A stretch of DNA of 17,024 bases from Candidatus Bathyarchaeota archaeon (GCA_029879825.1 JAOUPL010000017.1:1-17024); one strand, 5' to 3'. Shown: positions 1 to 7,602, numbered from the stretch's first letter. Translations and numbers: made by a program. Notes: a model not told the origin generated them from the letters alone.

Positions 1-1328
1 ACAGTGAACACAAGATCCATATCGGCTTCTTTAACGGCACGTGCATACGTCAACAGGAAGGAACCGCTTTCAACAGAGGACCACGTCGTGTTCAACACGT
101 CATACAGAAAAGCGGGTTGACCGGTCAAATTGACAAGCGTTTGAATGAGATCCCCCTCGACCTTCCCCTCAAAATCAACCGTGGCGTTACCGTTGTGTAG
201 CATGGTCACGTTATTTAACATCGTGAACTCCAGCAGCCCATTTGTCATGTTGTACAATGATCCGGCACCTTGCCCTCCGATGGTGTTGGTCAGATTTAAG
301 AGCAGTTGTTCAAGAACCGTTGCGTTGAGTTCCCCAAAGTCGGGGTAATCGCCGAAGACGACTGTTGTGGAGCCATTGAGGTGTACGTAGGTGTTGTTTC
401 CTTGGAAGTCTATTATTATGTCGTCCAGTGGAAAACCGTTCCATATGTCAACCGTGATGTTACCTTCCACCATATCGCCCGCGTATACTCCTATCACCGT
501 GAAGTCCGTAATGTTAAAAGGAAACTCAGACGCGACACTGGGCGGAAGGATCGTTGAGCCACTGACCGTTGCGGTGAGAAGATCACTGGAATATTCTGAG
601 AGCAATGTGAAGGCTGACGAATTGAACGGGAACTGAGACGCTTCTTCTGACGAAATGATAAATGAAAAGTTCGCTGACAACAGCGTCAAGATGCCGCTCT
701 TCTTGATTTCAGCAACTCCATACACTGAGAGCTCTGTGTTCGGCGGCTCCATATGAGTGTAGTTCAGTGCGCCCCCCATGACTACTCGGCCGTCGGGGTA
801 TACGACAAAAATCGCTTCTACATCTGCGAAGGGTGAATCGAACTCCGTGTACGAATACGCTCTAGATAGAGGGACATCATATACTGAACCAAGCCACTCG
901 CGGGACGCCTCTCCGAAAGGAACGTACTCAACGGAATAAAGTGCTATTTCAGAAACGTTCACAGGGTTTAAGCCTGAATCGTAGATTGTAGAGCCGTAAA
1001 GCGACACATTGATGACTTGTATACCAGCACCAAGGTACTCCAATTTATGACCCGAGACACTCGTGTAATTGTGATCAGAATCCAGAAGACCCAGGATTTC
1101 GACTTCATAATCCCCTGAATCAGTAACGTTGACCTGTACGCCCACCTCGAGGTAGTCGAAGGCTCCATCACCATCAGTATCCAGTCCCCTGTCGTAGATA
1201 GTGCCAGTAAGACTTGCCTCCGGCTGTGCATGCACGCGCCAAGAAATCGATAAAGTTGAAAAGGTCAGAAGAGATACTACCATGATTATCAAGATCCTTT
1301 TGCCAATTCTCATCATATTCACACCCAT
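1..1328 (-). CDS. Secreted sequon-rich surface protein, N-terminal part (runs off left edge)
   Basis: The minus-strand frame is open from ATG at 1328 to the window edge: 442 codons, no stop, C-terminus missing. Residues about 8-35 form a signal peptide (basic MRIGKR, hydrophobic IIMVVSLLTFSTL, Ala-rich end before QPEAS). Next comes an acidic calcium-site-like DTDGDGAFDYLEV (residues 50-62), then beta-rich sequence with 18 N-X-S/T sequons, which suggests a heavily N-glycosylated extracellular or S-layer-associated protein. ATGs at 1316 and 1313 are alternative starts; a TATA-like CATAAATAAT at 1351-1360 would place the RNA start close to 1328, so translation may be leaderless. It is divergent from the ABC exporter genes. 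I do not recognise a named family. That the frame is real is clear; the function is inference. Confidence 0.85.
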   Translation of the reverse strand, partial: MGVNMMRIGKRILIIMVVSLLTFSTLSISWRVHAQPEASLTGTIYDRGLDTDGDGAFDYLEVGVQVNVTDSGDYEVEILGLLDSDHNYTSVSGHKLEYLGAGIQVINVSLYGSTIYDSGLNPVNVSEIALYSVEYVPFGEASREWLGSVYDVPLSRAYSYTEFDSPFADVEAIFVVYPDGRVVMGGALNYTHMEPPNTELSVYGVAEIKKSGILTLLSANFSFIISSEEASQFPFNSSAFTLLSEYSSDLLTATVSGSTILPPSVASEFPFNITDFTVIGVYAGDMVEGNITVDIWNGFPLDDIIIDFQGNNTYVHLNGSTTVVFGDYPDFGELNATVLEQLLLNLTNTIGGQGAGSLYNMTNGLLEFTMLNNVTMLHNGNATVDFEGKVEGDLIQTLVNLTGQPAFLYDVLNTTWSSVESGSFLLTYARAVKEADMDLVFT

Positions 1329-1350
1329 GGCTGCCTTGTTTGTTAGTATA

Positions 1351-1360
1351 ATTATTTATG
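1351..1360 (-). promoter_or_regulatory. TATA-like box of the secreted protein gene
   Basis: CATAAATAAT read on the minus strand lies about 25 bases upstream of the ATG at 1328, the usual archaeal spacing for a leaderless or very short-leader transcript. Seen by eye only. Confidence 0.45.
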
Positions 1361-1430
1361 TTCTTCGACAATAGTCATAGAATTAAAACCGATTCAGAGC
1401 TCAAAATCAATTGAAAGGAAGGAGTAGGCT

Positions 1431-2615
1431 ATGCGAGTCACCGTGATGTGTCTGAGGAACCTCCTCCGAAGACGCTTTAGAACTTCACTTTGCATATTCG
1501 GCGTCTCCCTAGCCACCATCTTCATAGTAGCCGTAGGCGCAACCACCACAAATTACACGGTGGTCATCAGAGAAATGAACATATTTTTCAGTGGAGATGT
1601 TGTTGTCGTAGCCGAAGGCGCTATGGTCATTCAAGCTTTTCCCGTTGCAGGAGGAAACCTTCCAGTAAGCGTGGTTGAAAAAGTGCAGCAGGTGAATGGC
1701 GTTAAGACAGCAGTTCCTATGCTTGTTAGATTCGGTTACCAATTTGAAACTGTTATTCAACTTGCTCCCACAAACGTCAGCGTTGGAATACCTCCTGGAA
1801 ACTGGTCTGTTCTGGTTGGTAACACGCCCCTCAAGCCGGGTGGAAATTGGCCATCACCAGATCTTGGTAAAAAAGAGGTTGTCGTCGGTTCATCTCTCGC
1901 CAAGCAGTATGATCTCACCGTAGGCTCAGAAGTAAAAATGGAAAACACGAATTTGACGGTTGCTGGAATCCTTGACACACGATCTGCCCTACTTTCCCGA
2001 TCGTTAATCCTGCCACTCGAATTGGCTCAACGCCTATACTACGGACACACTATGTGGATTGGTAACATGGTCGTTGCTCAGCCTGAAGAGGGGGTGACAG
2101 AGAAAGAAGTGACGGATAGAATTGAAGCAGAGATTCTTGGAGTTGAGGCTTTGACGACTGATGAAAGAAACGAAATCGTTGAACCCCTCCTTCAGGACAT
2201 AGAAACCTGGAGTTTAGGAATAAGTAGCGTGCTCTATCTCCTAGGCATGGTCCTCGTGACAACGGTTGCCATGATTAATGTATCTGAGAGGAGAAGGGAC
2301 TTCGCCACTTTAGACGCAATTGGAGCCCCAAGAAGCTCAATCTTCCGCATAGTCGTCACCGAAACCACATTAATAGGGTTGCTCGGCGGTTTAGCTGGAA
2401 TATTGTTAGGCTCAATCGCCGCGATACTGATAGCCAGCTTTTACACAAACATTCCGCTCTCAATGTTTTTCTTTGACCTTTTCAACATCATTTCCCCGTT
2501 TTTTATGATCAAAATACTTGCATCCACGGTTGCCGTTAGCTGCGTTGCAGGCGTCATACCCGCCATAGCCGCATCAAGAATGAACATCTCAGAAGTTTTG
2601 AGGTCAGAATATTGA
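1431..2615 (+). CDS. ABC transporter permease, MacB/FtsX type
   Basis: The 394-residue protein has the MacB/LolE layout. An N-terminal membrane helix (about 18-38) follows a basic stretch (RNLLRRRFRTS). A long extracytoplasmic domain covers about 45-255. The C-terminal FtsX domain has three hydrophobic helices (about 260-285, 310-335, 360-385). The loop SERRRDFATLDAIGAPRSS and the tail SRMNISEVLRSEY match the family's conserved coupling loop and C-terminal 'LxPxEALR' ending. ATG 1431 is supported by GGAAGGAG at 1417-1424, six bases upstream. Such permeases pair with an ATPase and act by mechanotransmission or export of lipids, peptides or drugs. The ATPase gene overlaps the stop codon, so the two form one operon. 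The substrate is unknown; the divergent secreted protein could be related, but that is inference. Confidence 0.93.
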   Translation: MRVTVMCLRNLLRRRFRTSLCIFGVSLATIFIVAVGATTTNYTVVIREMNIFFSGDVVVVAEGAMVIQAFPVAGGNLPVSVVEKVQQVNGVKTAVPMLVRFGYQFETVIQLAPTNVSVGIPPGNWSVLVGNTPLKPGGNWPSPDLGKKEVVVGSSLAKQYDLTVGSEVKMENTNLTVAGILDTRSALLSRSLILPLELAQRLYYGHTMWIGNMVVAQPEEGVTEKEVTDRIEAEILGVEALTTDERNEIVEPLLQDIETWSLGISSVLYLLGMVLVTTVAMINVSERRRDFATLDAIGAPRSSIFRIVVTETTLIGLLGGLAGILLGSIAAILIASFYTNIPLSMFFFDLFNIISPFFMIKILASTVAVSCVAGVIPAIAASRMNISEVLRSEY

Positions 2616-3277
2616 TAGCCAAGACCCAAGAATTGACGCGTATGTACCGCCTTGGCGCGTCCGTCATCGTTGCCGTGAACAAGGTGAATCTGGAAGTCAA
2701 GGAGGCTGCTTTCGTTTCCATCGTTGGGCCTTCTGGTTCCGGGAAGACTACGCTTCTCAACTTGATAGGACTAAATGACCGTCCGACTTCAGGAAAAGTC
2801 TTTTTCAAGAGCGAGGATACTTCACTTCTAACCGACAAAGAGCGAAGGAAAATTAGGCTTCAAAACATAGGATTTGTTTTCCAAACCTTTAACTTGCTGC
2901 CTACACTCACGGCTTTAGAAAACGTCGAACTGCCTCTGGCGCTAGCAAAGGTTCCGCCAAAGCTGCAAAGAGAAAAAGCTATTCAACTTCTTGAAGCAGT
3001 TGGGCTCTCTGACAGGCTTCAACACAGACCCAAAGAGTTGAGCTCTGGAGAGATGCAACGGGTGGCAATAGCTAGGGCACTTGCAAACAACCCTTGTTTG
3101 ATTCTTGCAGACGAACCCACAGGCGAACTTGACTCCGAAACCGGGTATGAGATTACAAAGTTGCTTCTGAGCTTGTGCAGAAAACACAAAACGACGGTAG
3201 TTGTGGCAACCCACGATGAAAGAGTTGCCAAAGCGTCCGACGTGAAGTATAGTATCCGGGACGGCATGATCACGTAA
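2612..3277 (+). CDS. ABC transporter ATP-binding protein, MacB/LolD type
   Basis: The 221-residue nucleotide-binding subunit energises the permease just upstream. Walker A GPSGSGKT is at 39-46, the Q-loop glutamine at about 91 (FVFQTFNLLP), the ABC signature LSSGEMQR at 143-150 (variant of LSGGQQQR), Walker B LILADEPTGELD at 163-174 with catalytic Glu168, and the switch His201. Length is typical of the LolD/MacB/FtsE group. The start is TTG at 2612, overlapping the permease stop in TTGA; GAGGT at 2600-2604 is a well-spaced ribosome binding site, so translational coupling is likely. No membrane-fusion partner is present, as expected in an archaeon. Confidence 0.95.
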   Translation: MIAKTQELTRMYRLGASVIVAVNKVNLEVKEAAFVSIVGPSGSGKTTLLNLIGLNDRPTSGKVFFKSEDTSLLTDKERRKIRLQNIGFVFQTFNLLPTLTALENVELPLALAKVPPKLQREKAIQLLEAVGLSDRLQHRPKELSSGEMQRVAIARALANNPCLILADEPTGELDSETGYEITKLLLSLCRKHKTTVVVATHDERVAKASDVKYSIRDGMIT

Positions 3278-3315
3278 GACGGCGGATGATGAGTTTTACA
3301 CGTTACGAATTAATG

Positions 3316-3933
3316 CTAGAATTTTCTGGATTCTTCCTGAATTCCTTCCTTTGTAATTGTGAGGAAATCTACGCCGTCGCCGCTCATAATGTCTCGACTC
3401 ACAGCCGATTTCACGGCTCTGAACACGAGTTCTCTTGCTTCTTCTATGGACATGTTCTCCTTGTATCCTTCTTCTAGGACTCCGACGGCAATTTCGGCGC
3501 CAGAGCCCACTGCAGCGAATTTGTCGGGTATGACCGATCCTATGACATCTAACACGTAGATTGATGGCCCTTCGTCGTCCATTCCGCCTACGATGGTTTG
3601 GGTGATTAGAGGAACTAGTCGTCTGCCGAAGAGGAGGTTTGACATAACTTTGGCGGTGGATTTCACGGGCATTGGTCTTCTAGTGTCCAGTTCAAACAGC
3701 CTCGCGTAGGCTTCCACCTCTCGCACCAGGATTTGCATGTCAGAAACCAGCCCTGCACATGCTGCGCCGATCCTGTCAGCTATCTTGAAAACCTTTTTTC
3801 CAACTCTGCTCATCACCATGTAGCCATACGAAACTCTTTTCTCAGAGGCTAGGACTACGCCGTCAGGGCAGACTACGCCTATTGTTGTGGCGCCCGGAAT
3901 CCAAAAACGTTGAGCTTGCGCTTGTTCATTCAA
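3316..3933 (-). CDS. psmB: Proteasome beta subunit, non-catalytic-looking type
   Basis: This is a 20S core-particle beta subunit. I place the start at TTG 3933, not the ATG at 4047: a strong GGGAGGA (3941-3947) sits seven bases upstream, and a TATA box at 3975-3982 would start transcription downstream of 4047. That gives 205 residues with a 14-residue leader. Conserved blocks are ATTIGVVCPDGVVLASEKR, GKKVFKI, GLVSDMQ, GSGAEIAVGVLE and RDIMSGDG. Aligned from memory with Thermoplasma beta (TTTVGI...), Glu17 and Lys33 equivalents are present but the nucleophile Thr1 position is Ala (Ala15 here). This resembles the inactive beta paralogue of Sulfolobus, which is assembled together with an active one. 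No second beta or alpha gene lies in the window. The gene converges with the ABC operon. Confidence 0.9.
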   Translation of the reverse strand: MNEQAQAQRFWIPGATTIGVVCPDGVVLASEKRVSYGYMVMSRVGKKVFKIADRIGAACAGLVSDMQILVREVEAYARLFELDTRRPMPVKSTAKVMSNLLFGRRLVPLITQTIVGGMDDEGPSIYVLDVIGSVIPDKFAAVGSGAEIAVGVLEEGYKENMSIEEARELVFRAVKSAVSRDIMSGDGVDFLTITKEGIQEESRKF

Positions 3934-3974
3934 ATTTTGTTCCTCCCGTTTTAATGCAGTAATGTGTTGAGAGA

Positions 3975-3982
3975 CTTTTAAA
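3975..3982 (-). promoter_or_regulatory. TATA box of the proteasome beta gene
   Basis: TTTAAAAG on the minus strand lies about 45 bases upstream of TTG 3933. The predicted RNA start near 3953 leaves a leader of about 20 bases containing the Shine-Dalgarno, which supports the short protein model. Confidence 0.5.
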
Positions 3983-4149
3983 CTATTCTCCTCGAAAATT
4001 GGGAGGTAACTATTAGTAGAACGGTTCTTGAAACATGCAAAGGCCACAAAACAGACATCAGCATACAGAGTCTAACCCTTAGCTTAAACTGAGAAAACTT
4101 TGCGCGGGCAACGGTTATCATACGCAGACTTCGTTTTGCGAACGTGAAG

Positions 4150-4707
4150 CTAGCTTTCCGTCTTCAATTCGAGCATCTCCCTAGCTTCATCAGAAGTTGC
4201 TATATCCCTCCCCAGTTCTTTGGCTATCCGAAAGACTTTGGCTACGAGTTCAGCGTTACTTTTGGCTAGCACCCCCTTTTCTGAATATATATTCTCCTCC
4301 ATACCAACCCTAACTTGGCCACCCATCATAATCGCCAGGTCGCCCATCTCCATCTCACATCTTCCTGGAGCGCATGCTGACCATGCCCAGTTCTCTGGGA
4401 TGCTTTCGGCGCAATAAATCAGTGTCTTTGGTGTAGGTGACATGCATGAGAATCCTCCGAACAAAACGAAGTGGATTTGTAATGGCTCTTTCAGTTTTCC
4501 TTCCTTAACCAGAGTTTTTGCAGTGTTGATCATACCTGTATCGTAAATTTCGAGTTCTGGCTTCACGTTGTTCTTGTACATGTATCCTGCCCATTTCTCG
4601 ATCGTAGACATAGGGTTTCTGAACACTAGATTCCTCAATTGGGTTATCTCCATATCCACCCATACATTTATGGATCCCATATTCAGTGAAGGCATACATG
4701 CTTTCAA
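4150..4707 (-). CDS. Truncated beta-keto acid cleavage enzyme (BKACE/DUF849), probable pseudogene
   Basis: The 185-residue product matches the C-terminal two thirds of the BKACE (DUF849, Kce) family, zinc-dependent TIM-barrel enzymes that condense a beta-keto acid with acetyl-CoA. Recognisable blocks are PSLNMGSIN, PELEIYDTGMI, PGRCEMEMGDLAIMMGG, VRVGMEENIYSEKGVLAKSN and RDIATSDEAREML. The family is normally about 270-300 residues; the first 90-100, which carry the His-X-His zinc ligands, are absent. Family-like sequence starts only about 12 residues before PSLNMG (up to about 4728), and an in-frame TAG lies just upstream. In VRVGMEENIY the Arg and Glu ligands remain but the usual Asp (LEDN) is Glu. 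The nominal start is TTG 4707. It follows the TIGR04076-like gene by 29 bases on the same strand and is probably a remnant. Confidence 0.75.
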   Translation of the reverse strand: MKACMPSLNMGSINVWVDMEITQLRNLVFRNPMSTIEKWAGYMYKNNVKPELEIYDTGMINTAKTLVKEGKLKEPLQIHFVLFGGFSCMSPTPKTLIYCAESIPENWAWSACAPGRCEMEMGDLAIMMGGQVRVGMEENIYSEKGVLAKSNAELVAKVFRIAKELGRDIATSDEAREMLELKTES

Positions 4708-4736
4708 AGTCGCTCTTTCAAATTTGACTCTAGAGT

Positions 4737-5153
4737 TTATTCCACTCTAATTTTCATCAGTATTTCTCCGACGCCTCCGCATTCTATTCCCGTGTCCAAA
4801 CATTTAATCTGATCAATCATCAACTCGCTTGTTTCTAATCCCGTTGCCACCCGATCAAAAACGATATACCTAAGAGTTGCCAGAGGGCCTAGAGCATACA
4901 AACATGGACTTTCACAAGTTTCTTCTCTCACCATAGCGCCAACAACCCTGAATACGAATTTGTCCCCAACCTTGTGACAAACACAGTGTTTTGCTTGGAC
5001 GACTTCGGCGACTATCTTTTTCCTCACCAAGTCTGGACTATTCATGACAAGTTTAACAGACTTGGGGTTTTTCTTCATCAACTCAATTTCAGCGTCGGTG
5101 AGACCTAACGCCTTCTGATGTGCTTTCCAAAGGTAATCCACATTCTCGCTCAT
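4737..5153 (-). CDS. TIGR04076-like cysteine-rich small protein
   Basis: The 138-residue soluble protein looks like the uncharacterised TIGR04076 family in its second half: CVCHKVGDKFVF (57-68), then CESPCLYALGPLATLRY (80-96) and a short beta-rich end. Cysteines are at 57, 59, 80, 84, 118 and 125, compatible with metal or redox binding, though this is not shown. The N-terminal 50 residues (AHQKALGLTDAEIELMKKNP) are helical and may be an added segment. It starts at ATG 5153, five bases after the crotonase stop, so the two are almost surely co-transcribed; the context suggests acyl-CoA or organic-acid metabolism. The family assignment is from memory of the motif and is moderately sure; the function is unknown. 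Confidence 0.75.
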   Translation of the reverse strand: MSENVDYLWKAHQKALGLTDAEIELMKKNPKSVKLVMNSPDLVRKKIVAEVVQAKHCVCHKVGDKFVFRVVGAMVREETCESPCLYALGPLATLRYIVFDRVATGLETSELMIDQIKCLDTGIECGGVGEILMKIRVE

Positions 5154-5158
5154 ATTTT

Positions 5159-5941
5159 CTATCTTCCCTTAAATTCAGCTTTTCTTTTTTCCAAAAATGC
5201 CATAACTCCTTCTCTGGCGTCCTCTGTTGTTCCTGCTATCGTTTGCCCAAAAGCTTCGCATTCTAGAACCGAACTTAGATCCATACTCAATCCTTTGTTT
5301 ATTATTTTCTTAGCTATTCCGAAAGCTACGGTAGGACCTTCCGCCAGCTGTTTTGTTAATGTGTTTACTTCGTTATCTAACTCATCTGCTGGTACTGCTT
5401 TGTTTATTAACCCTATTCTTTCAGCCTCCTTAGCGTCAAACATCTTAGCCGTAAAGATAAGTTCCTTTGCCTTAGCTGGTCCCACTAACCGTGGCAGATG
5501 AAACAATGATCCCCCGTCTGGGATAAGTCCTATCCGACTGAAAATTACGCCAAACTGGGCTTTTTCCGACGCAATAATCATGTCGGCGCTCAAAGCAAGA
5601 CTGCACCCGATGCCTACGGCAACGCCGTTCACCTTGGCTATCACGGGTTTTTCTAGATTCGTCAAAGCAAGAATTATTTTATGCGCTGTTTGAGTCAAGT
5701 ATCTGGTTTCTACTGGAGCCAATGCTTGCGCCATATCGTTAACGTCTGCGCCACTACAGAATCCTCGACCAGCTCCTGTAATAACTACTACTCTCACGTT
5801 CCTATCTTTGAGTATTCCAAGTACTGCACTTTCTAACTCCTCGATCATCTTTATGTTTAAGGCGTTCAATTTTTCAGGACGATTTAGTGTTAAGGTCGCG
5901 GTGCTGTCTTTTCTTTCTAAGATTATGGTTTCATAGTTCAT
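5159..5941 (-). CDS. Enoyl-CoA hydratase/isomerase family protein, PaaG-like active site
   Basis: The 260-residue crotonase-fold protein begins NYETIILERKDSTATLTLNRPEKLNALN and has the oxyanion-hole segments GFCSGAD (60-66) and NGVAVGIGCSLALSAD (105-120). Length is normal. Both glutamates of classical enoyl-CoA hydratase are missing: the position in GGGCELAL is Ser114, and the one in FGQPEI is Phe134. Instead an Asp142 sits in IGLIPDGG, as in PaaG-type isomerases (IGLVPDSGG). I therefore favour an isomerase or other crotonase chemistry over simple hydration. It is the first gene of a minus-strand operon with the TIGR04076-like protein and the BKACE remnant. A TATA box lies at 5998-6007. Confidence 0.92.
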   Translation of the reverse strand: MNYETIILERKDSTATLTLNRPEKLNALNIKMIEELESAVLGILKDRNVRVVVITGAGRGFCSGADVNDMAQALAPVETRYLTQTAHKIILALTNLEKPVIAKVNGVAVGIGCSLALSADMIIASEKAQFGVIFSRIGLIPDGGSLFHLPRLVGPAKAKELIFTAKMFDAKEAERIGLINKAVPADELDNEVNTLTKQLAEGPTVAFGIAKKIINKGLSMDLSSVLECEAFGQTIAGTTEDAREGVMAFLEKRKAEFKGR

Positions 5942-5997
5942 TTAATTCCCTTCTTCATCACGTTTTACGCGCTAGGCCCTTTTCTGTTACTCATGTT

Positions 5998-6007
5998 TAT
6001 TTTAAAG
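5998..6007 (-). promoter_or_regulatory. TATA box of the crotonase operon
   Basis: CTTTAAAATA read on the minus strand lies about 60 bases before the crotonase ATG. The expected RNA start is near 5977, leaving a leader of about 36 bases. Confidence 0.5.
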
Positions 6008-6033
6008 TTTGCACGCCCGAAAAGTCGAAAACA

Positions 6034-6041
6034 CGCGCGCG
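6034..6041. promoter_or_regulatory. Alternating CGCGCGCG element between divergent genes
   Basis: This self-complementary tract sits between the crotonase TATA (5998-6007) and the sirtuin TATA (6099-6107), a position suited to a shared operator. GCGCGC recurs in intergenic DNA at 6993-7000, 12663-12668, 14088-14093, 15951-15958 and 16382-16389. A function is inferred from position and recurrence only. Confidence 0.35.
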
Positions 6042-6098
6042 TTGATGAAATCTTTTTGAGACAAATGGAGTCTAAGCCCAGAACATAGTACAGAAAGT

Positions 6099-6107
6099 GT
6101 TTATTAA
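6099..6107 (+). promoter_or_regulatory. TATA-like box of the sirtuin gene
   Basis: GTTTATTAAAG lies about 50 bases upstream of TTG 6154. The RNA start would be near 6130, followed by GAGGAG at 6146-6151. Confidence 0.4.
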
Positions 6108-6153
6108 AGTCAGAGAAGAATTACTTGAATTACCATAGAAACCTTGAGGAGAT

Positions 6154-6975
6154 TTGGGCGTTTTGACAGATCTGAAGGAGAAGCTGAAGGAAGAGTTAGA
6201 TGATGCTTCAAATCTTCTGATCGCAAGCAAGTACGCTGTGGGACTTACCGGAGCTGGAGTTTCTGTGGAAAGCGAGATACCGCCTTTCCGGGGACCCGGA
6301 GGAATTTGGACCAAGTATGGTGAACCACCCATGGATGGATACCAACGTTTCCTCGCCGACCCTAAGGCCTGGTGGGAGAACATAATCAAAAAAATAACTG
6401 AAAAATCTATAGATGAATTAGCCTCAAAAATTTGGGATGCAAAACCCAACCTAGGGCACTACGCCTTGGCTGAACTCGAAAAAATGGGAATCTTGAAGTA
6501 TCTAATCACTCAAAACATCGACGATCTACACCGGAAAGCCGGAAGCAAGAATCTAGCCGAAATCCACGGTAATATCAACAAGTTGCGTTGCATATCTTGC
6601 AACACGAGATGGGATCGCGATGAATTCAAAATTGAGGAGGTCCCACCACGATGCCCAGAATGTAACGGAATAATTAAGACGGACACCGTTTTCTTCGGGG
6701 AACCAATTCCTCGTGACGTCCTAGCGAAATGTGAAATAGAAACGGCAAAATGCGACTGCATTTTGGTTGTAGGAACAACAGCTACTGTTTATCCATCAGC
6801 CTCCTTTCCTATACGAGCTAAAAGGAGGGGCGCAGTTTTAATTGAGGTTAACCTATACGAATCGGAGCTTTCATACTCATGTGATGTTGTCTTACGTGGA
6901 CCATCGGGTAAGATTCTTCCCTTACTTGTTGAGTGTACAAAAGAAAAATTACAGAAAAGGAGTAGGAGCACTTAG
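6154..6975 (+). CDS. sir2: Sir2-family NAD-dependent protein deacylase
   Basis: The 273-residue sirtuin removes acyl groups from lysine using NAD; archaeal members act on chromatin proteins such as Alba and on enzymes such as acyl-CoA synthetases. NAD-site motifs are TGAGVS (32-37), PPFRGPGG (43-50, replacing the usual IPDFRG) and TQNIDDLH (119-126). The catalytic His138 is in EIHGN. A zinc ribbon is formed by Cys146/149 and Cys167/170. VFFGE is at 179-183, and GTTATVYP (207-214) stands in for GTSxxVxP. TTG 6154 lies only two bases after GAGGAG, so the in-frame TTG at 6163 may be the true start. It is divergent from the crotonase operon; the stop is followed closely by a GCGCGC element. Confidence 0.93.
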   Translation: MGVLTDLKEKLKEELDDASNLLIASKYAVGLTGAGVSVESEIPPFRGPGGIWTKYGEPPMDGYQRFLADPKAWWENIIKKITEKSIDELASKIWDAKPNLGHYALAELEKMGILKYLITQNIDDLHRKAGSKNLAEIHGNINKLRCISCNTRWDRDEFKIEEVPPRCPECNGIIKTDTVFFGEPIPRDVLAKCEIETAKCDCILVVGTTATVYPSASFPIRAKRRGAVLIEVNLYESELSYSCDVVLRGPSGKILPLLVECTKEKLQKRSRST

Positions 6976-7077
6976 GTTTCGTCAAAATCGAAGCGCGCGC
7001 GTAATGGTTAAGTTTCATAATCCCGACAACTATAAGGAATAGGTTTGTGATAATAAAGTTCAGAGAGGTGGCTTTTC

Positions 7078-7602
7078 GTGCAGTGCGAGGTCTGTGGCCG
7101 TCGGATACTAGGTAAACCCTACAGGGCAATAATTGAGGGAGCCAAGATGATCGTATGCAGTGAATGTGCCAAACTAGGCTCTGGTTATTGGGAAGCCAAG
7201 CCTCAACGCCGCGCAAAAAGAATTGCGAAGCCTCAGCCGAAGCTTTCTATCCTTAGAAAAAAGCAGCGTCCGACGGTGACTGAAGCCCTAGAGCTCGTAG
7301 GCGACTTTGGCTTACGAGTAAGGCGAGCGAGAGAAGGATTGGAACTAAGCCACGAGGATTTGGGTAGAAAAATCGGAGAAAAAGTTTCGGTTCTTCGGAA
7401 AATTGAAAGCGGCAAAATGACTCCTGATCTTATGCTTGCGGAAAAGCTGGAACACGCGCTTAAGATAAAGCTGCTTGTTCCTCCCTCAGAACCTAAGGCT
7501 CCATCAGTAGCTTTGTCTCAGCCCCGTGAGATCACCTTTGGGGAGTTAGTTCGCCTAAAAGAGAAGAAAATGGAGGTGGCCAAAGAACGAAAGCAATCAT
7601 AG
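7078..7602 (+). CDS. mbf1: Archaeal multiprotein bridging factor 1 (aMBF1)
   Basis: The 174-residue transcription co-activator has an N-terminal zinc ribbon with Cys3, Cys6 (CEVCGRR) and Cys27, Cys30 (CSECAK). A basic linker follows (about 38-62), then a Cro/C1-type helix-turn-helix at about 75-130 containing GLRVRRAREGLELSHEDLGRKIGEKVSVLRKIESGKMTPDLMLAEKLE. Eukaryotic MBF1 bridges activators and TBP; the archaeal role is less clear and may involve the ribosome. The start is GTG 7078 with GAGGTG at 7065-7070. The C-terminal codons contain the ribosome binding site of the next gene, and the two genes overlap in my model, so aMBF1 and HflX are probably co-translated. Confidence 0.93.
   Translation: MQCEVCGRRILGKPYRAIIEGAKMIVCSECAKLGSGYWEAKPQRRAKRIAKPQPKLSILRKKQRPTVTEALELVGDFGLRVRRAREGLELSHEDLGRKIGEKVSVLRKIESGKMTPDLMLAEKLEHALKIKLLVPPSEPKAPSVALSQPREITFGELVRLKEKKMEVAKERKQS
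7572..7579 (+). promoter_or_regulatory. Shine-Dalgarno inside mbf1 that defines the HflX start
   Basis: GGAGGTGG matches the core complement of the archaeal 16S 3' end and ends seven bases before ACG 7587. No ATG, GTG or TTG of the HflX frame lies between the in-frame TGA at 7527 and the TTG at 7827, which is inside a conserved domain. Confidence 0.6.

Noticed and set aside
145..636. Short plus-strand frames in the first 640 bases
   Set aside because: They are antisense to one continuous minus-strand frame with a signal peptide and a coherent secreted-protein sequence.
3934..4047. Longer proteasome beta starting at ATG 4047
   Set aside because: A TATA box and strong Shine-Dalgarno point to TTG 3933, and the extra 38 residues do not resemble the family.
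7540..7602. Programmed -1 frameshift fusing aMBF1 to HflX
   Set aside because: No convincing slippery heptamer precedes the mbf1 stop, and the strong internal Shine-Dalgarno offers a simpler explanation.
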